Assembly (NCBI GenBank): GCA_050250665.1
Contig: JBFWOF010000019.1
Coordinates: forward strand, 35,927-99,926
Length of the DNA stretch: 64,000 nucleotides
Direction: 5' to 3'
DNA from: JADKFD01 sp050250665
GTDB lineage: Bacteria > Pseudomonadota > Gammaproteobacteria > Xanthomonadales > SZUA-5
Made by a program: the position numbers and the translations under genes. The notes under the pieces were generated by a model that was not told the DNA's origin, did not search any database, and was given only the letters and a program-made list of their open reading frames with translations. Position 1 is the stretch's first letter. The number at the start of each line of letters is the position of its first letter. Of the stretch, positions 17,549-26,284 are shown in pieces.

Positions 17549-17580
17549 AAAAGAGAAAGCCGCTGAATCAGCGGCCTTCT
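17549..17580 (-). terminator. Probable Rho-independent terminator of the TonB receptor gene
   Basis: On the minus strand a GCCGCTGA-TTCAGCGGC hairpin (17559-17575) is followed by TTTCTCTTTT. It lies about 50 bp past the receptor stop, so receptor and halogenase genes are probably separate units or only partly read through. Confidence 0.65.
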
Positions 17581-17630
17581 CCGCTGCCTGATTGTTCAAT
17601 CATGCAGCACTTTCCGCAAAGCTTCCCGGA

Positions 17631-20621
17631 TCAGAACTTGTAGCGGAAGCCAACCATATAGCGAGGGCCGGTCTGGGTCACGTACAGCACCTGATTCTGG
17701 GTGCGGCCGTGCAGGCGCTGAATTTCGTCGGTGAGATTGATGCCCTCGAACTGGAAGGACAATTGATCGCTCCATTGGTAGCCGACATTCATGTCCCACT
17801 GACCATAAGCTTCGGTGTAGACCGGATTGGGCAGTCCGCTGCCATCGAAACGACCGGCCAGGAACTCGTCACGCCAGTTGTAGGCCAGGCGCACTGACCA
17901 GCCGTATTTCTCGTAGAAGCCCACCAGATTGGCGGAATCGCTGACGCCTTCCAGCGCGAACTGTTCGCCGCGGTTGTAGTTGTCGTAATCCAGGCTGGAG
18001 TCGACCATGGTGTAGTTGGCCGAAACACCGAAGCCGGTTTCGCCGAAGACGTGCTGGATGTTGAATTCCCAGCCGTCCAGCGAAGCCGAGCGCTGGTTGG
18101 CCGGTGTGGTGATGCGGAAGGTGGCGATCGGATCCCCCGGCTGCCCGGCGATGGTGCCGGTGCGGTTGCCATTGGCATCGTCCGGACCGCGCACAACGCC
18201 CGGATCACCGGCGTGATTGTCGAAGATGTAGTTGCGGATGCAGGTGATGTCGGACGTCGCACAGCCATTGGCAACCGCTTCCGAGAAGTACACGCCGCCG
18301 GCCGGCGTATTCAGGTCAAAGGGCGTAGCCGCGATGGTGGTCACACCGATGTAGTTGTCGATGTTCTTGCGGAAATAGCCGAGCGACATGTAGCTGGATT
18401 CACCGTAGTACCACTCGAAGGAGACGTCGAAGTTCTCCGACTCGAGCGGTTTCAGTCCCGGGTTGCCCTGGGCGCCGCTGCCGCCGTCGATACGCGCGAG
18501 CTGGTTCAGCGTCTGGCCTCCCTGGATATCACCCCAGCCTGGTCGACCGATGCTTTGGCCGTAGCTGAAGCGCAGGATGGTGTCGGCCGTGGTCTCGATC
18601 GACAGATCCAGATTCGGCAGCGTGTACTGATAGTCGCCCTTGAGCGTGGTGTAGTCGGGATCTCCGAACTGCACGGCGAATTCGTTGTTCGACACCCAGA
18701 GGATGCCGGTGGCGGTCGGCACCAGTGCCGTCGAGGTGACATCGGTCTTCTCGAAGCGCACGCCGGCATTCAGATTCACCGGCATGGCGGTGTCGAAGGT
18801 GGTGCTGTACTGCAGATAGGCACTCTTCGATTTCTCTTCCACGCGGCGATCGGTGGTGAACACATCCGAGCGCAGATAGAGCGACTCGTCGCCGGCCGCT
18901 GCCGCTGCCAGCTGCCGCACCGTTTCGAAGTCGAAGGTGAAGAACTGACCGAAGAGATCAGGACTGCCGCCGCCGTTGATGGCGTCGAAATAGTTGCCCA
19001 TGTTGTCCAGACGCCAGATGCTGTCCGGGTAGTCGTCTACGCTGGTGGCGCCGCCCCAGGTGTCGCGCTGCACGTTGGAAAAGGCGGTGCGATTCTTGAC
19101 CGTAGTGGCGCTGACGCCGAAGTCCAGGCGCGAGGCTTCGGCAAATTCGAAGTGGCCGCGAATCTGGCCCTGGTCGACTTCAGACTTCATGTAGCTGTTG
19201 CGGAAGCTGGAACCGGTCACCAGCATGCCGGCAGGGTCGATGGTGGTCATGCCCGGCGGCAAGGCGACACTCAACACCGGAAAATCGCGGGTGAAGTCGA
19301 CCGAAGTCGTGCCGCGGAAGAAGCCGGCGGTACCGAGAACGGCATTCGAGCCGTAGGGGCTGTCGGCGCCGGTTTCTGCCTGCGAGCTGTGGACATCGAA
19401 TTCCAGGCCCAGGCTGTCGCTGACTTCCCACTCGACATTGAAGCCGATCGAGTCGTTTTCGCTCTTGGTGGCGAACTCGGCACCGGCCATGGCCAGATCG
19501 CTGTTGGCCGGATTGATGGTTTCCGAATAGAAGTTCGGGCCCGCCACCGGACCATCGGTCCAGGAGCTGGCGGATGGACCGTAGTTGAACCACACCGACA
19601 ACTCGTTGCGCTGCTGCTGGATCTTGTTCTGCGAGTAGGTGTAGTCGAGCGTGGTCGTGACCGTATCCGAGGGGGCGAACTGGAGCGTCAACTGGCCATT
19701 GGTGCGTTGGCGCTTCAGACCATTGACGCTGTACAGCAGGTTCTGCGGCACCGAGTAGGTATCGGTGGGATCAGGCCGATTGATGATGTTCTCCGAGCCC
19801 GGCGTACCCGGCTGCGGAATCGTGCCCCAGTTGTTCTCGTCACCGGCGAAGGCGCGCCAGCCGCCCGGCACGGCAGCCTGGTTGTAGCCGAGGTCGCGCT
19901 CCTGATAGCTGCCCGTCAGCGCGATGCCGAAGCGGCCATCCTCACTGGTGTTGCTGAAGATGCCGGAAATCTCGGGGGTGAAGTCACTGCCCTGCAGCGA
20001 ATCCGGCAGATTGCCGTTGGAGGTGTCGTGCACGCCCTTGACGCCGACATTGGCACGGAAACCCGGCGCTTCGAGCGGCTTGGCGGTCTTGATGTTGATG
20101 GTCGCGCCGATACCGCCGGTGGGGGTTGCTGCGCGTCCGGTCTTGTAGACCTCGACTTCGGCGATGGCTTCCGAAGCCAGATTGGCGAAGTCAAAGGCAC
20201 GCGAGTTGCTGGGGCCGGTTTCGCCGATGCTGGATCCCGGCATCTGACGGCCATTGAGCAGCACCAGATTGAAGTCGGGGCCAACGCCACGCACCGTGAC
20301 CCGTGAGCCCTCACCGTTGGAGCGGTCGATCGACACGCCGGTGATGCGCTGCAGCGATTCGGCCAGATTGGTGTCCGGGAACTTGCCGATGTCCTCGGCG
20401 ACGATGCCATCGACCACACCGGTCGAGTCGCGCTTGAGGTTCATCGACGAGGTCATGCTGCCGCGAATACCCTTGACCACGATCTCGTCGAGTTCGGCCG
20501 CCTGCTTGGCCTCATCGTTGTCCGCATCGACGTTCTGGGCATGGCCCGATTGACTCGCCAGGGCCAGCAGAAGGGCGGCAGTCAGCAACCGCTGCTTCGG
20601 AAATGGGTGCGTTTGCTTCAT
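17631..20621 (-). CDS. TonB-dependent outer-membrane receptor, carbohydrate type
   Basis: A 996-residue receptor for energised uptake across the outer membrane. Signal peptide (LLTAALLLALASQSGHAQ), then a TonB-box-like region (LDEIVVKGIRGSMTSSMN), the plug with FPDTNLAESLQRITGVSIDR and RGVGPDFNLVLLNGR, a large beta-barrel and the terminal aromatic residue (GFRYKF). The plug resembles receptors for maltodextrin, xylan or glucan fragments in Caulobacter/Xanthomonas. ATG 20621 is chosen for the GGAGGGAG ribosome site just upstream. The promoter (-35 TTGACA, 17-bp spacer, -10 TGCAAT) is overlapped by a LacI-type operator at 20715-20730. With GH3 next door, an oligosaccharide substrate is likely; beta-glucan is an inference. 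Confidence 0.92.
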   Translation of the reverse strand: MKQTHPFPKQRLLTAALLLALASQSGHAQNVDADNDEAKQAAELDEIVVKGIRGSMTSSMNLKRDSTGVVDGIVAEDIGKFPDTNLAESLQRITGVSIDRSNGEGSRVTVRGVGPDFNLVLLNGRQMPGSSIGETGPSNSRAFDFANLASEAIAEVEVYKTGRAATPTGGIGATINIKTAKPLEAPGFRANVGVKGVHDTSNGNLPDSLQGSDFTPEISGIFSNTSEDGRFGIALTGSYQERDLGYNQAAVPGGWRAFAGDENNWGTIPQPGTPGSENIINRPDPTDTYSVPQNLLYSVNGLKRQRTNGQLTLQFAPSDTVTTTLDYTYSQNKIQQQRNELSVWFNYGPSASSWTDGPVAGPNFYSETINPANSDLAMAGAEFATKSENDSIGFNVEWEVSDSLGLEFDVHSSQAETGADSPYGSNAVLGTAGFFRGTTSVDFTRDFPVLSVALPPGMTTIDPAGMLVTGSSFRNSYMKSEVDQGQIRGHFEFAEASRLDFGVSATTVKNRTAFSNVQRDTWGGATSVDDYPDSIWRLDNMGNYFDAINGGGSPDLFGQFFTFDFETVRQLAAAAAGDESLYLRSDVFTTDRRVEEKSKSAYLQYSTTFDTAMPVNLNAGVRFEKTDVTSTALVPTATGILWVSNNEFAVQFGDPDYTTLKGDYQYTLPNLDLSIETTADTILRFSYGQSIGRPGWGDIQGGQTLNQLARIDGGSGAQGNPGLKPLESENFDVSFEWYYGESSYMSLGYFRKNIDNYIGVTTIAATPFDLNTPAGGVYFSEAVANGCATSDITCIRNYIFDNHAGDPGVVRGPDDANGNRTGTIAGQPGDPIATFRITTPANQRSASLDGWEFNIQHVFGETGFGVSANYTMVDSSLDYDNYNRGEQFALEGVSDSANLVGFYEKYGWSVRLAYNWRDEFLAGRFDGSGLPNPVYTEAYGQWDMNVGYQWSDQLSFQFEGINLTDEIQRLHGRTQNQVLYVTQTGPRYMVGFRYKF

Positions 20622-20701
20622 GGACTCTCCCTCCAGGGACATTCACAGACGACGGGTGGACAGACGCGGACGACAGCAGGTCCGACGCCAGGTGGGTGGG
20701 C

Positions 20702-20730
20702 ATTGCACGATGAATTGACAGCGTTGTCAA
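20702..20730 (-). promoter_or_regulatory. TonB receptor promoter with LacI-type operator
   Basis: -35 TTGACA (20725-20730), 17-bp spacer, -10 TGCAAT (20702-20707) on the minus strand. The dyad TTGACAGCGTTGTCAA at 20715-20730 covers the -35 box and much of the spacer, a classic repression arrangement. It matches the sites at 23469, 27705 and 28030. Confidence 0.82.
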
Positions 20731-20804
20731 TCGTTAATGGACAATTCAGGCTTGCTTTCATGCAGGATCAGGCCCGGGATCGGATAAACGGTAGCGTTGG
20801 CACG

Positions 20805-23384
20805 TCACTGAGCCGCATCGCAGCTGAGCACGAGGTCGTGTTCGGTCGACAGCGCCAGCCCCGAGAAGGACAGCGACAGCGGGGCGCTGGTGCGCAACTC
20901 GGCCAGGCGCTCGATGCGCGACAGATCGGCGCCGGCGCGCTGGAAGCAGGACAAGGGCACCGCCAGACGCGTCCATGTGGACAGCGGCAGCTCGGCCAGC
21001 GTTGCATCCAGCGACACCGCTCCCGAGCAGGCATCGCCGCAGCCCAGAGACAGGCTGACCGGCGCCTCGGGCTTGCTGTCCAGTCGCAGGCTGAGCACCA
21101 GCATGGCCCCGGCCTGGGCCTCACGACTGAGATCCTGCGGCGCGGCCGCCTGCAGCCAGAAGCGACTTTCGCCACCGCTCTTCCATTGCAGGCGGCGGGC
21201 ATCTTCCTGGGCCTTGTGATCTGCCGCAGCGACCGTCAGATGTTGCGCCAGATCACCACTGGGCAGCGCCGACAACGGAGCGCCGTCGGCATTGGCGTCG
21301 GCGATCATCATCGTCCAGCCCGGCGCCGCTTTGCCCTGACCAAAATACAGACCCGGTTGCTGATCGAGATTGGCCAGACCCGATTGCTCGGACAGCAGCT
21401 CCAGTTCGGAGCCCTGGGCATAGCTGAGTCCGTAGCCCAATGCGAACTGGGGGTCATAACAGCTCTGGCCTTGATTGGGCGGTGTCTGCACCGCCGAACG
21501 CGGCCACGAGAAGGACAGCCGTCCGCTGAAATCGTGGGCAATCTCGCCCGCCGGTGTGCGGAACAGCAGGTCGGCGATGCCGCCGCCTTCCGATCCCGGC
21601 AACCAGGCGGCGACGAAGGCATCGGCACTGTTGATCTCGCGATTGACCCACAATGGCCGGCCCGACAGGAACACCGCCACCACCGGGATGCCGTCGGCCT
21701 TGAGCCGGCGCATCAGGGCCAGATCGTCGGCCTGTCCGGGCTGATAGGCCAGCGCCGGGATGTCACCGATGAACTCGGCATAGGGATCCTCACCGAAGAC
21801 CACAATGCCGACGTCGGGTCGCTCGCTGTAGTCGCCAGCCACTGACAGCTGGCTCCGCCCGCCGCCGGCTGCAACCGCAGCCTGGATGCCGTCCCAGATG
21901 GATTCGGCATTGGGAAAATCAGCGGGCGTCACGCCGGTGCCCTGCCAGCTCAGCGTCCAACCGCCGGCCTGCTTGCCGATGTTGTCGGCGCCATTGCCGG
22001 CTACCAGGACTCGGCTGTCCGCTGACAGCGGCAGCAGGCCGCCATTGTTCTTCAGCAATACCAGCGACTGGCGCACGGCGGACCGGGCCAGCGCCCGGTG
22101 TTCGCTGCTGCCCAGCTGTTCGAAGTGACCACCGAGGGCACGTGCCGAGGGAGCGCCAGCATCGAACAGGCCGAGACGGAACTTGACGCGCAGGATGCGC
22201 GAGACCGCATCGTCCAGCCGTTCCATCGGGATCGTCCCGTCGCGCACCTGGGCCAGGGTGTTGTGGTACAGGGCCTTCCAGGTATCAGGCGCCATGTACA
22301 TGTCCAGACCCGCCATGAGTGCGGCCGGACAACTCTCGTTGCTGCAGCCACTGACCTCGCCGTGGCCATTCCAGTCACCGACCACAAATCCGTCAAAACC
22401 CAGACGCTCCTTCAACACGCCGGTCAGCAGGCTGCGATTGCCATGCATCTTCTCGCCGTTCCAGCTGGAGAAGGACGCCATGACGGTCTGGGTGCCGGCC
22501 TTCAGCGCCTCGATGTGTCCGGCGCCGTGGATGTCGCGCAATTCGACTTCGGAGACGCGGGTATCGCCCTTGTCCTTGCCGCCGTGGGTGCCACCGTCGC
22601 CGATGAAGTGCTTGGCCGAGGCCAGCACGTGGCTGGCGTCGAGAAACTCAGGCGAACCGACCTTGCCCTGCAGACCCTCGACCACCGCGGTGGCATAGCT
22701 GGCGACCAGCGCCGGATCTTCCGAATAGCCTTCATAGGTGCGACCCCAGCGGTCATCACGGGGCACCGTGACCGTAGGCGCGAAGGTCCACTCGAAGCCG
22801 GTGGTGCGCAATTCGATGGCGGTGGCCTGCGCGATCCGGGCCAGCAGCTCCGGATCGTGGGCGGCGCCGAGTCCGATGTTGTGCGGGAACAGCGTGGCGC
22901 CGACCACATTGTTGTGGCCGTGGACGGCATCGATGCCCAGCAGCACCGGGATCGCCTTGCCGCCGCGACTGGTGTCCATCGAGGCCTGATAGAAGGCGTC
23001 GGCCAGCGCCAGCCATTCGGCCGGCGTCGCGTTGTAGCGTCCGCCCGGATCGGAATTGCCGCCGGCCAGCACCGAGCCCAGCCGGTATTCGAGCAGGTCC
23101 GCCGGGGTGACGCTGCCGAGGTCGCCCTGGATGATCTGGCCGACCTTTTCCTCCACCGTCATCGTCTCCAGCAGCTCGCGAACCTGCGCTTCGATACCGG
23201 CATCGTTGGCGATGGGCGAAGTCAGCGCCGGCCAGCGCGAGGGATCGGCGACCGAAGACGTTGCCGTGGTGTCGGCGAAGGCGGCGCTGCCGAGCGCCAG
23301 AGACAGCATCCATGCAAGACCGATGTGCGTCGTGCCGCGGGTATACGGAAACCTGGTCGCAGCGACTGCGATCGCGCTGTGCAT
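20805..23384 (-). CDS. Secreted GH3 family beta-glucosidase
   Basis: An 859-residue exo-acting glycosidase. N-terminal signal (LAWMLSLALGSAAFA), then the GH3 TIM barrel with PVLLGIDAVHGHNNV, KHFIGDGGTHGGKDKGDT (substrate-binding KHF), and the nucleophile Asp in FVVGDWNGHGE. The alpha/beta sandwich (LVLLKNNGGLLPL) follows. The extra C-terminal domain (about 690-859) resembles that of marine/Xanthomonas exo-1,3/1,4-beta-glucanases such as ExoP. The gene has GGGGAGGGAG before ATG and its own promoter with a LacI-type operator (23469-23484). It probably releases glucose in the periplasm for the neighbouring transporter and glucokinase. Confidence 0.93.
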   Translation of the reverse strand: MHSAIAVAATRFPYTRGTTHIGLAWMLSLALGSAAFADTTATSSVADPSRWPALTSPIANDAGIEAQVRELLETMTVEEKVGQIIQGDLGSVTPADLLEYRLGSVLAGGNSDPGGRYNATPAEWLALADAFYQASMDTSRGGKAIPVLLGIDAVHGHNNVVGATLFPHNIGLGAAHDPELLARIAQATAIELRTTGFEWTFAPTVTVPRDDRWGRTYEGYSEDPALVASYATAVVEGLQGKVGSPEFLDASHVLASAKHFIGDGGTHGGKDKGDTRVSEVELRDIHGAGHIEALKAGTQTVMASFSSWNGEKMHGNRSLLTGVLKERLGFDGFVVGDWNGHGEVSGCSNESCPAALMAGLDMYMAPDTWKALYHNTLAQVRDGTIPMERLDDAVSRILRVKFRLGLFDAGAPSARALGGHFEQLGSSEHRALARSAVRQSLVLLKNNGGLLPLSADSRVLVAGNGADNIGKQAGGWTLSWQGTGVTPADFPNAESIWDGIQAAVAAGGGRSQLSVAGDYSERPDVGIVVFGEDPYAEFIGDIPALAYQPGQADDLALMRRLKADGIPVVAVFLSGRPLWVNREINSADAFVAAWLPGSEGGGIADLLFRTPAGEIAHDFSGRLSFSWPRSAVQTPPNQGQSCYDPQFALGYGLSYAQGSELELLSEQSGLANLDQQPGLYFGQGKAAPGWTMMIADANADGAPLSALPSGDLAQHLTVAAADHKAQEDARRLQWKSGGESRFWLQAAAPQDLSREAQAGAMLVLSLRLDSKPEAPVSLSLGCGDACSGAVSLDATLAELPLSTWTRLAVPLSCFQRAGADLSRIERLAELRTSAPLSLSFSGLALSTEHDLVLSCDAAQ

Positions 23385-23454
23385 GAATCTCCCTCCCCGG
23401 ACATTCGCGACGGATCGGCCACCGCAAGGCGGATGGTCGATCGTTGAGGCGGAA

Positions 23455-23484
23455 TTAATACGCGCTTGTTGACAGCGTTGTCAA
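23455..23484 (-). promoter_or_regulatory. GH3 promoter and LacI-type operator (GH3/glk divergent region)
   Basis: The minus-strand -35 TTGACA (23479-23484) and -10 TATTAA (23455-23460) are 18 bp apart. The dyad TTGACAGCGTTGTCAA occupies 23469-23484, extended to GTTGAC/GTCAAC. It lies 158 bp before glk on the other strand and may control both. Confidence 0.82.
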
Positions 23485-23641
23485 CGATCGGATTTACTCG
23501 GGCCAGTCAATTCACGGCAGGCAGCGGCGGGGTACAGACCGCCTATCCCCGGCATTGCACCCCGATGGCGAGCGCTCGCTGGCCACTCGGGTGCAGTGTC
23601 GTCCTCGGACATCCAGGATTCCCGCACCCGACCATGACACC

Positions 23642-24646
23642 ATGAGCGCTCACCTCGTCCTGCTGGCCGATATCGGCGGCACCAATGCCCGCTTCGCACT
23701 GGGCAACCCAACGCGCTCGGCGCCGCTGCTGCTGGACAGCGTGCGGCAGAGGGTGGCAGCGGAGTTCCCCACGCTGGTGGCTGCCGCGCAGCACTATCTG
23801 GCGGCGGTCGGTGTGCCCGGACGGGATCTGCGCGCCGGCGTGTTTGCGGTGGCAGGTCGGGTCGACGGCGATACGGCGCAGATTACCAATCACCCCTGGC
23901 TGATATCGGCCGCCGATACCGCCCGGGCACTGGCGGTCGATACGCTGACGCTGATCAACGATTTCACCGCCCAGGCGCTGGCGACGGAACTGCTGGTGGA
24001 AGCTGACCTCGCGCCCATCGGCCGGTCGCTGCTGCGGCCACGGGCATCGGCCTCGCGCAGCCATGCGGTACTGGGTCCGGGCACCGGTCTCGGGGTCAGC
24101 GCGCTGATGGTCCGCGATGGTCGCAGCTTCGCACTGGAAACCGAGGGCGGCCATGTCGGCTTTGCTCCGTCCAGCACCGAGGAGGCGCAGGTACTCGACA
24201 TTCTCGCCCGGCAGTTTGGTCGGGTCTCCAATGAGCGTTTGCTCAGCGGTGGCGGCCTGGTCAACCTCCATGGCGCGCTGCACCGAATCAGCCACGGACA
24301 GCCGCCGCCGGTCGCCCTCGCCCCCGAGGACGTCACCGCGGGTGCCGGCAAGGGTGACCCGCTATGCCTGCGCGCAGTGCAGATGTTCTGCGAAGTGTTC
24401 GGGAGCGTCGCTGGCGATCTGGTACTGACGCTGGGTGCCTGGGACGGCGCATACCTTTGCGGCGGCCTGGTGCCGAAGTTGCTGCCGCAGCTGCAGGCTT
24501 CGGCCTTCCGCGAGCGCTTCGAAGCCAAGGGCCGCTTCCGTGCAGCGATGGCCCAGGTACCCACGCTGGCGGTGCTGCATCCCCACGCCGGTCTGCTGGG
24601 TGCCGCCGCAGCGGCGCTCAGGCCGGCACTGCGGTCGGCCGCCTGA
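23642..24646 (+). CDS. glk: Glucokinase
   Basis: A 334-residue cytoplasmic enzyme phosphorylating glucose to glucose 6-phosphate. It has the phosphate-1 motif ADIGGTNARFAL, LINDFTAQALA with the catalytic Asp, the GPGTGLGVS nucleotide motif and ETEGGHVGFAP. This is the Glk (hexokinase-clan) type rather than ROK, since the ROK zinc-cysteine motif is missing. The ATG at 23642 gives the standard N-terminus; the frame is open earlier without similarity. It is transcribed away from GH3, across a shared region with a LacI-type operator, fitting use of glucose released by that enzyme. Confidence 0.92.
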   Translation: MSAHLVLLADIGGTNARFALGNPTRSAPLLLDSVRQRVAAEFPTLVAAAQHYLAAVGVPGRDLRAGVFAVAGRVDGDTAQITNHPWLISAADTARALAVDTLTLINDFTAQALATELLVEADLAPIGRSLLRPRASASRSHAVLGPGTGLGVSALMVRDGRSFALETEGGHVGFAPSSTEEAQVLDILARQFGRVSNERLLSGGGLVNLHGALHRISHGQPPPVALAPEDVTAGAGKGDPLCLRAVQMFCEVFGSVAGDLVLTLGAWDGAYLCGGLVPKLLPQLQASAFRERFEAKGRFRAAMAQVPTLAVLHPHAGLLGAAAAALRPALRSAA

Positions 24647-24947
24647 GCGGCGAGCCCGAGTCTGGGCAGCAACCCTGTGGGAGTCCCGGTCGCCCCTGGC
24701 GGTGCGCTTATTCGCGCAACAAACTGGGGCGAGGGGCAGGGGGCAGGGGCCCAAGCTCGCGGCATGGTCAGATCGTGCGGCGGAGTGGGTCCCCTGCCCC
24801 CTGCCCCCTGCCGCCTTTTTTTCAGCAGTAAAAGCATTGGCTTACAACATGCTTGGTGAGAGCAGTTTCCTCCGCGATCGCAGCACCTCAAACCTGTCGG
24901 GACTTTGATCGCGGGCAGAGCCCGCTGCCACAGCGGCCCATTTCGCG
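24647..24947. repeat. Repeat-filled gap with inverted GGGGCAGGGGGCAGG arms
   Basis: No gene. The arm GGGGCAGGGGGCAGGGGCC (about 24734-24752) and its inverse CCCCTGCCCCCTGCC (24800-24820) flank a short core. A GCGGGCAGAGCCCGC half of the GTGGGAG palindrome lies at 24908-24933. It sits between convergent glk and the TIM-barrel glycosidase gene. Confidence 0.7.
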
Positions 24948-26282
24948 CTAAGGCCTGGCCGGCAGCTTGTCCACCCGGAATGGCATGTTGGCATGCGCGG
25001 CATGACCGCGACCATCGCGCACGGTGACGAACAGGCGGTAGTTGCCGGAACGACGCGGCGAGGTGAACTGCAACATGCCCGCGCCATCCGCGCGCATGCG
25101 TACCGGCACTGCCCGCGGCACCTCCTCAGCATCGCCGCCGACGCTACGGGCCTCACTCTCGCGCAGCAGCCGCCAGTCGAACTGCAGCGTGTCGCCATCG
25201 GTATCGCTGGCAGAAACGGCGGCCCTGTAGCTCTGCCCCGGCGCCAGCACCACGCTGTCGGCGGCCTGTCTTGCATCGATCTGCAGCGGCCAAATCGACG
25301 GGCTGCGATTGCCGGGCCAGGCCCCGGTCCACAGATAGTGCATCGCATCGACCGCGGCGGTGGCCTCGCCGGTCTTGAGGAACATGCCATACCAGGTAGG
25401 TGTGCGCTCCTGCTTCTGGCCCCAGAGGAAGACGTAGGAACCCAGGCACTGTTGGTGATCGCTGGCGATGTAGCGCTGGTAGCGATCCAGCAAGAGCTCG
25501 GCCTTGCGCGTGCTGTCATCCTCGATTGGCGCGCCCCAGGCAGTCAGAGGCACTTCCCAGTGGCCGCTGGGGCCCCACTCGGTGACGATGTAGGGGCCGT
25601 CCCAGGCACTGTCGCGCAACATGGCCGGCAACTGCACGATGTCGCCGTAGAGCTGGATTCCGATCAGATCGAGGGCTGGCGCGCGCGTTCGCAGTTGCTC
25701 AGCCAGTTCGGGGTTGAAGCCGGCCAGCGTGGTCATCACCGGATGATTGGGATCCTCCTGGTGAATCCACTCGGCGATCTGATTGACGGCGTCCCAGACC
25801 TTGGGATTGCGTCCGTCCAGATTGAGCTCGTTTCCGACCACCCACATCAATAGCGCCGGGTGATCCTGGAGCTCTGATACTTCCCGGCGCACCCGCGCAA
25901 ACTGGCGGGCTACCGCGGCGGCATCGTCATAGTCGAAACCATGGCGCTCGCGGGCTATCTCGATGCCCATCGCCACCATCAGACCATGCTCCCGGGCGCG
26001 GTCGAGCAGGCGGCGGCCGCCGTCGGAGCGCCAGGTACGGAAGCTGGTCGCGCCACTGGCTGCGAGCGCCTCCAGGTTGCCGGACTCCAGTCCGGCGCCC
26101 TTGACGCGAAAGGCCTGCCCATCCACCAGCAGCTGGTATCCGGCGTCGATCTTGACGATCTGCACGAGCGCCGGGCGCATGCTGGCCGCCATCGCCGCCG
26201 GCATGATCGACCCCGTCAGTGCAAGGCCCAGCAGCGAACCCAGCCAGGTCCGGACGGCCATCTGCATGGAGAGTCTCGGCAT
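24948..26282 (-). CDS. Secreted TIM-barrel glycoside hydrolase
   Basis: A 444-residue clan-A type glycosidase. The signal peptide is MAVRTWLGSLLGLALTGS. An N-terminal strand (YQLLVDGQAFRVKGAG) is followed by a barrel with acid/base Glu in LMWVVGNELNLDGRN and nucleophile Glu in GPYIVTEWGPSGHWE. A C-terminal beta-sandwich (about 345-444; YRAAVSASDTDGDTLQFDWR) looks like a PKD/fibronectin-type module. The fold resembles GH2-catalytic or beta-1,3-glucanosyltransferase-like families; the exact family is unsure. ATG 26282 is 2 nt after the transporter stop, so it is co-transcribed and shares the LacI-type control. A role in the same oligosaccharide pathway is inferred. Confidence 0.82.
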   Translation of the reverse strand: MPRLSMQMAVRTWLGSLLGLALTGSIMPAAMAASMRPALVQIVKIDAGYQLLVDGQAFRVKGAGLESGNLEALAASGATSFRTWRSDGGRRLLDRAREHGLMVAMGIEIARERHGFDYDDAAAVARQFARVRREVSELQDHPALLMWVVGNELNLDGRNPKVWDAVNQIAEWIHQEDPNHPVMTTLAGFNPELAEQLRTRAPALDLIGIQLYGDIVQLPAMLRDSAWDGPYIVTEWGPSGHWEVPLTAWGAPIEDDSTRKAELLLDRYQRYIASDHQQCLGSYVFLWGQKQERTPTWYGMFLKTGEATAAVDAMHYLWTGAWPGNRSPSIWPLQIDARQAADSVVLAPGQSYRAAVSASDTDGDTLQFDWRLLRESEARSVGGDAEEVPRAVPVRMRADGAGMLQFTSPRRSGNYRLFVTVRDGRGHAAHANMPFRVDKLPARP

Positions 26283-26284
26283 GC

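Noticed and set aside
18051..20306. 751-codon plus-strand open frame opposite the TonB receptor
   Set aside because: Composition and residue pattern (His/Gln/Arg-rich, no motifs) are those of an antisense shadow in high-GC DNA; the opposite frame is a clear receptor.
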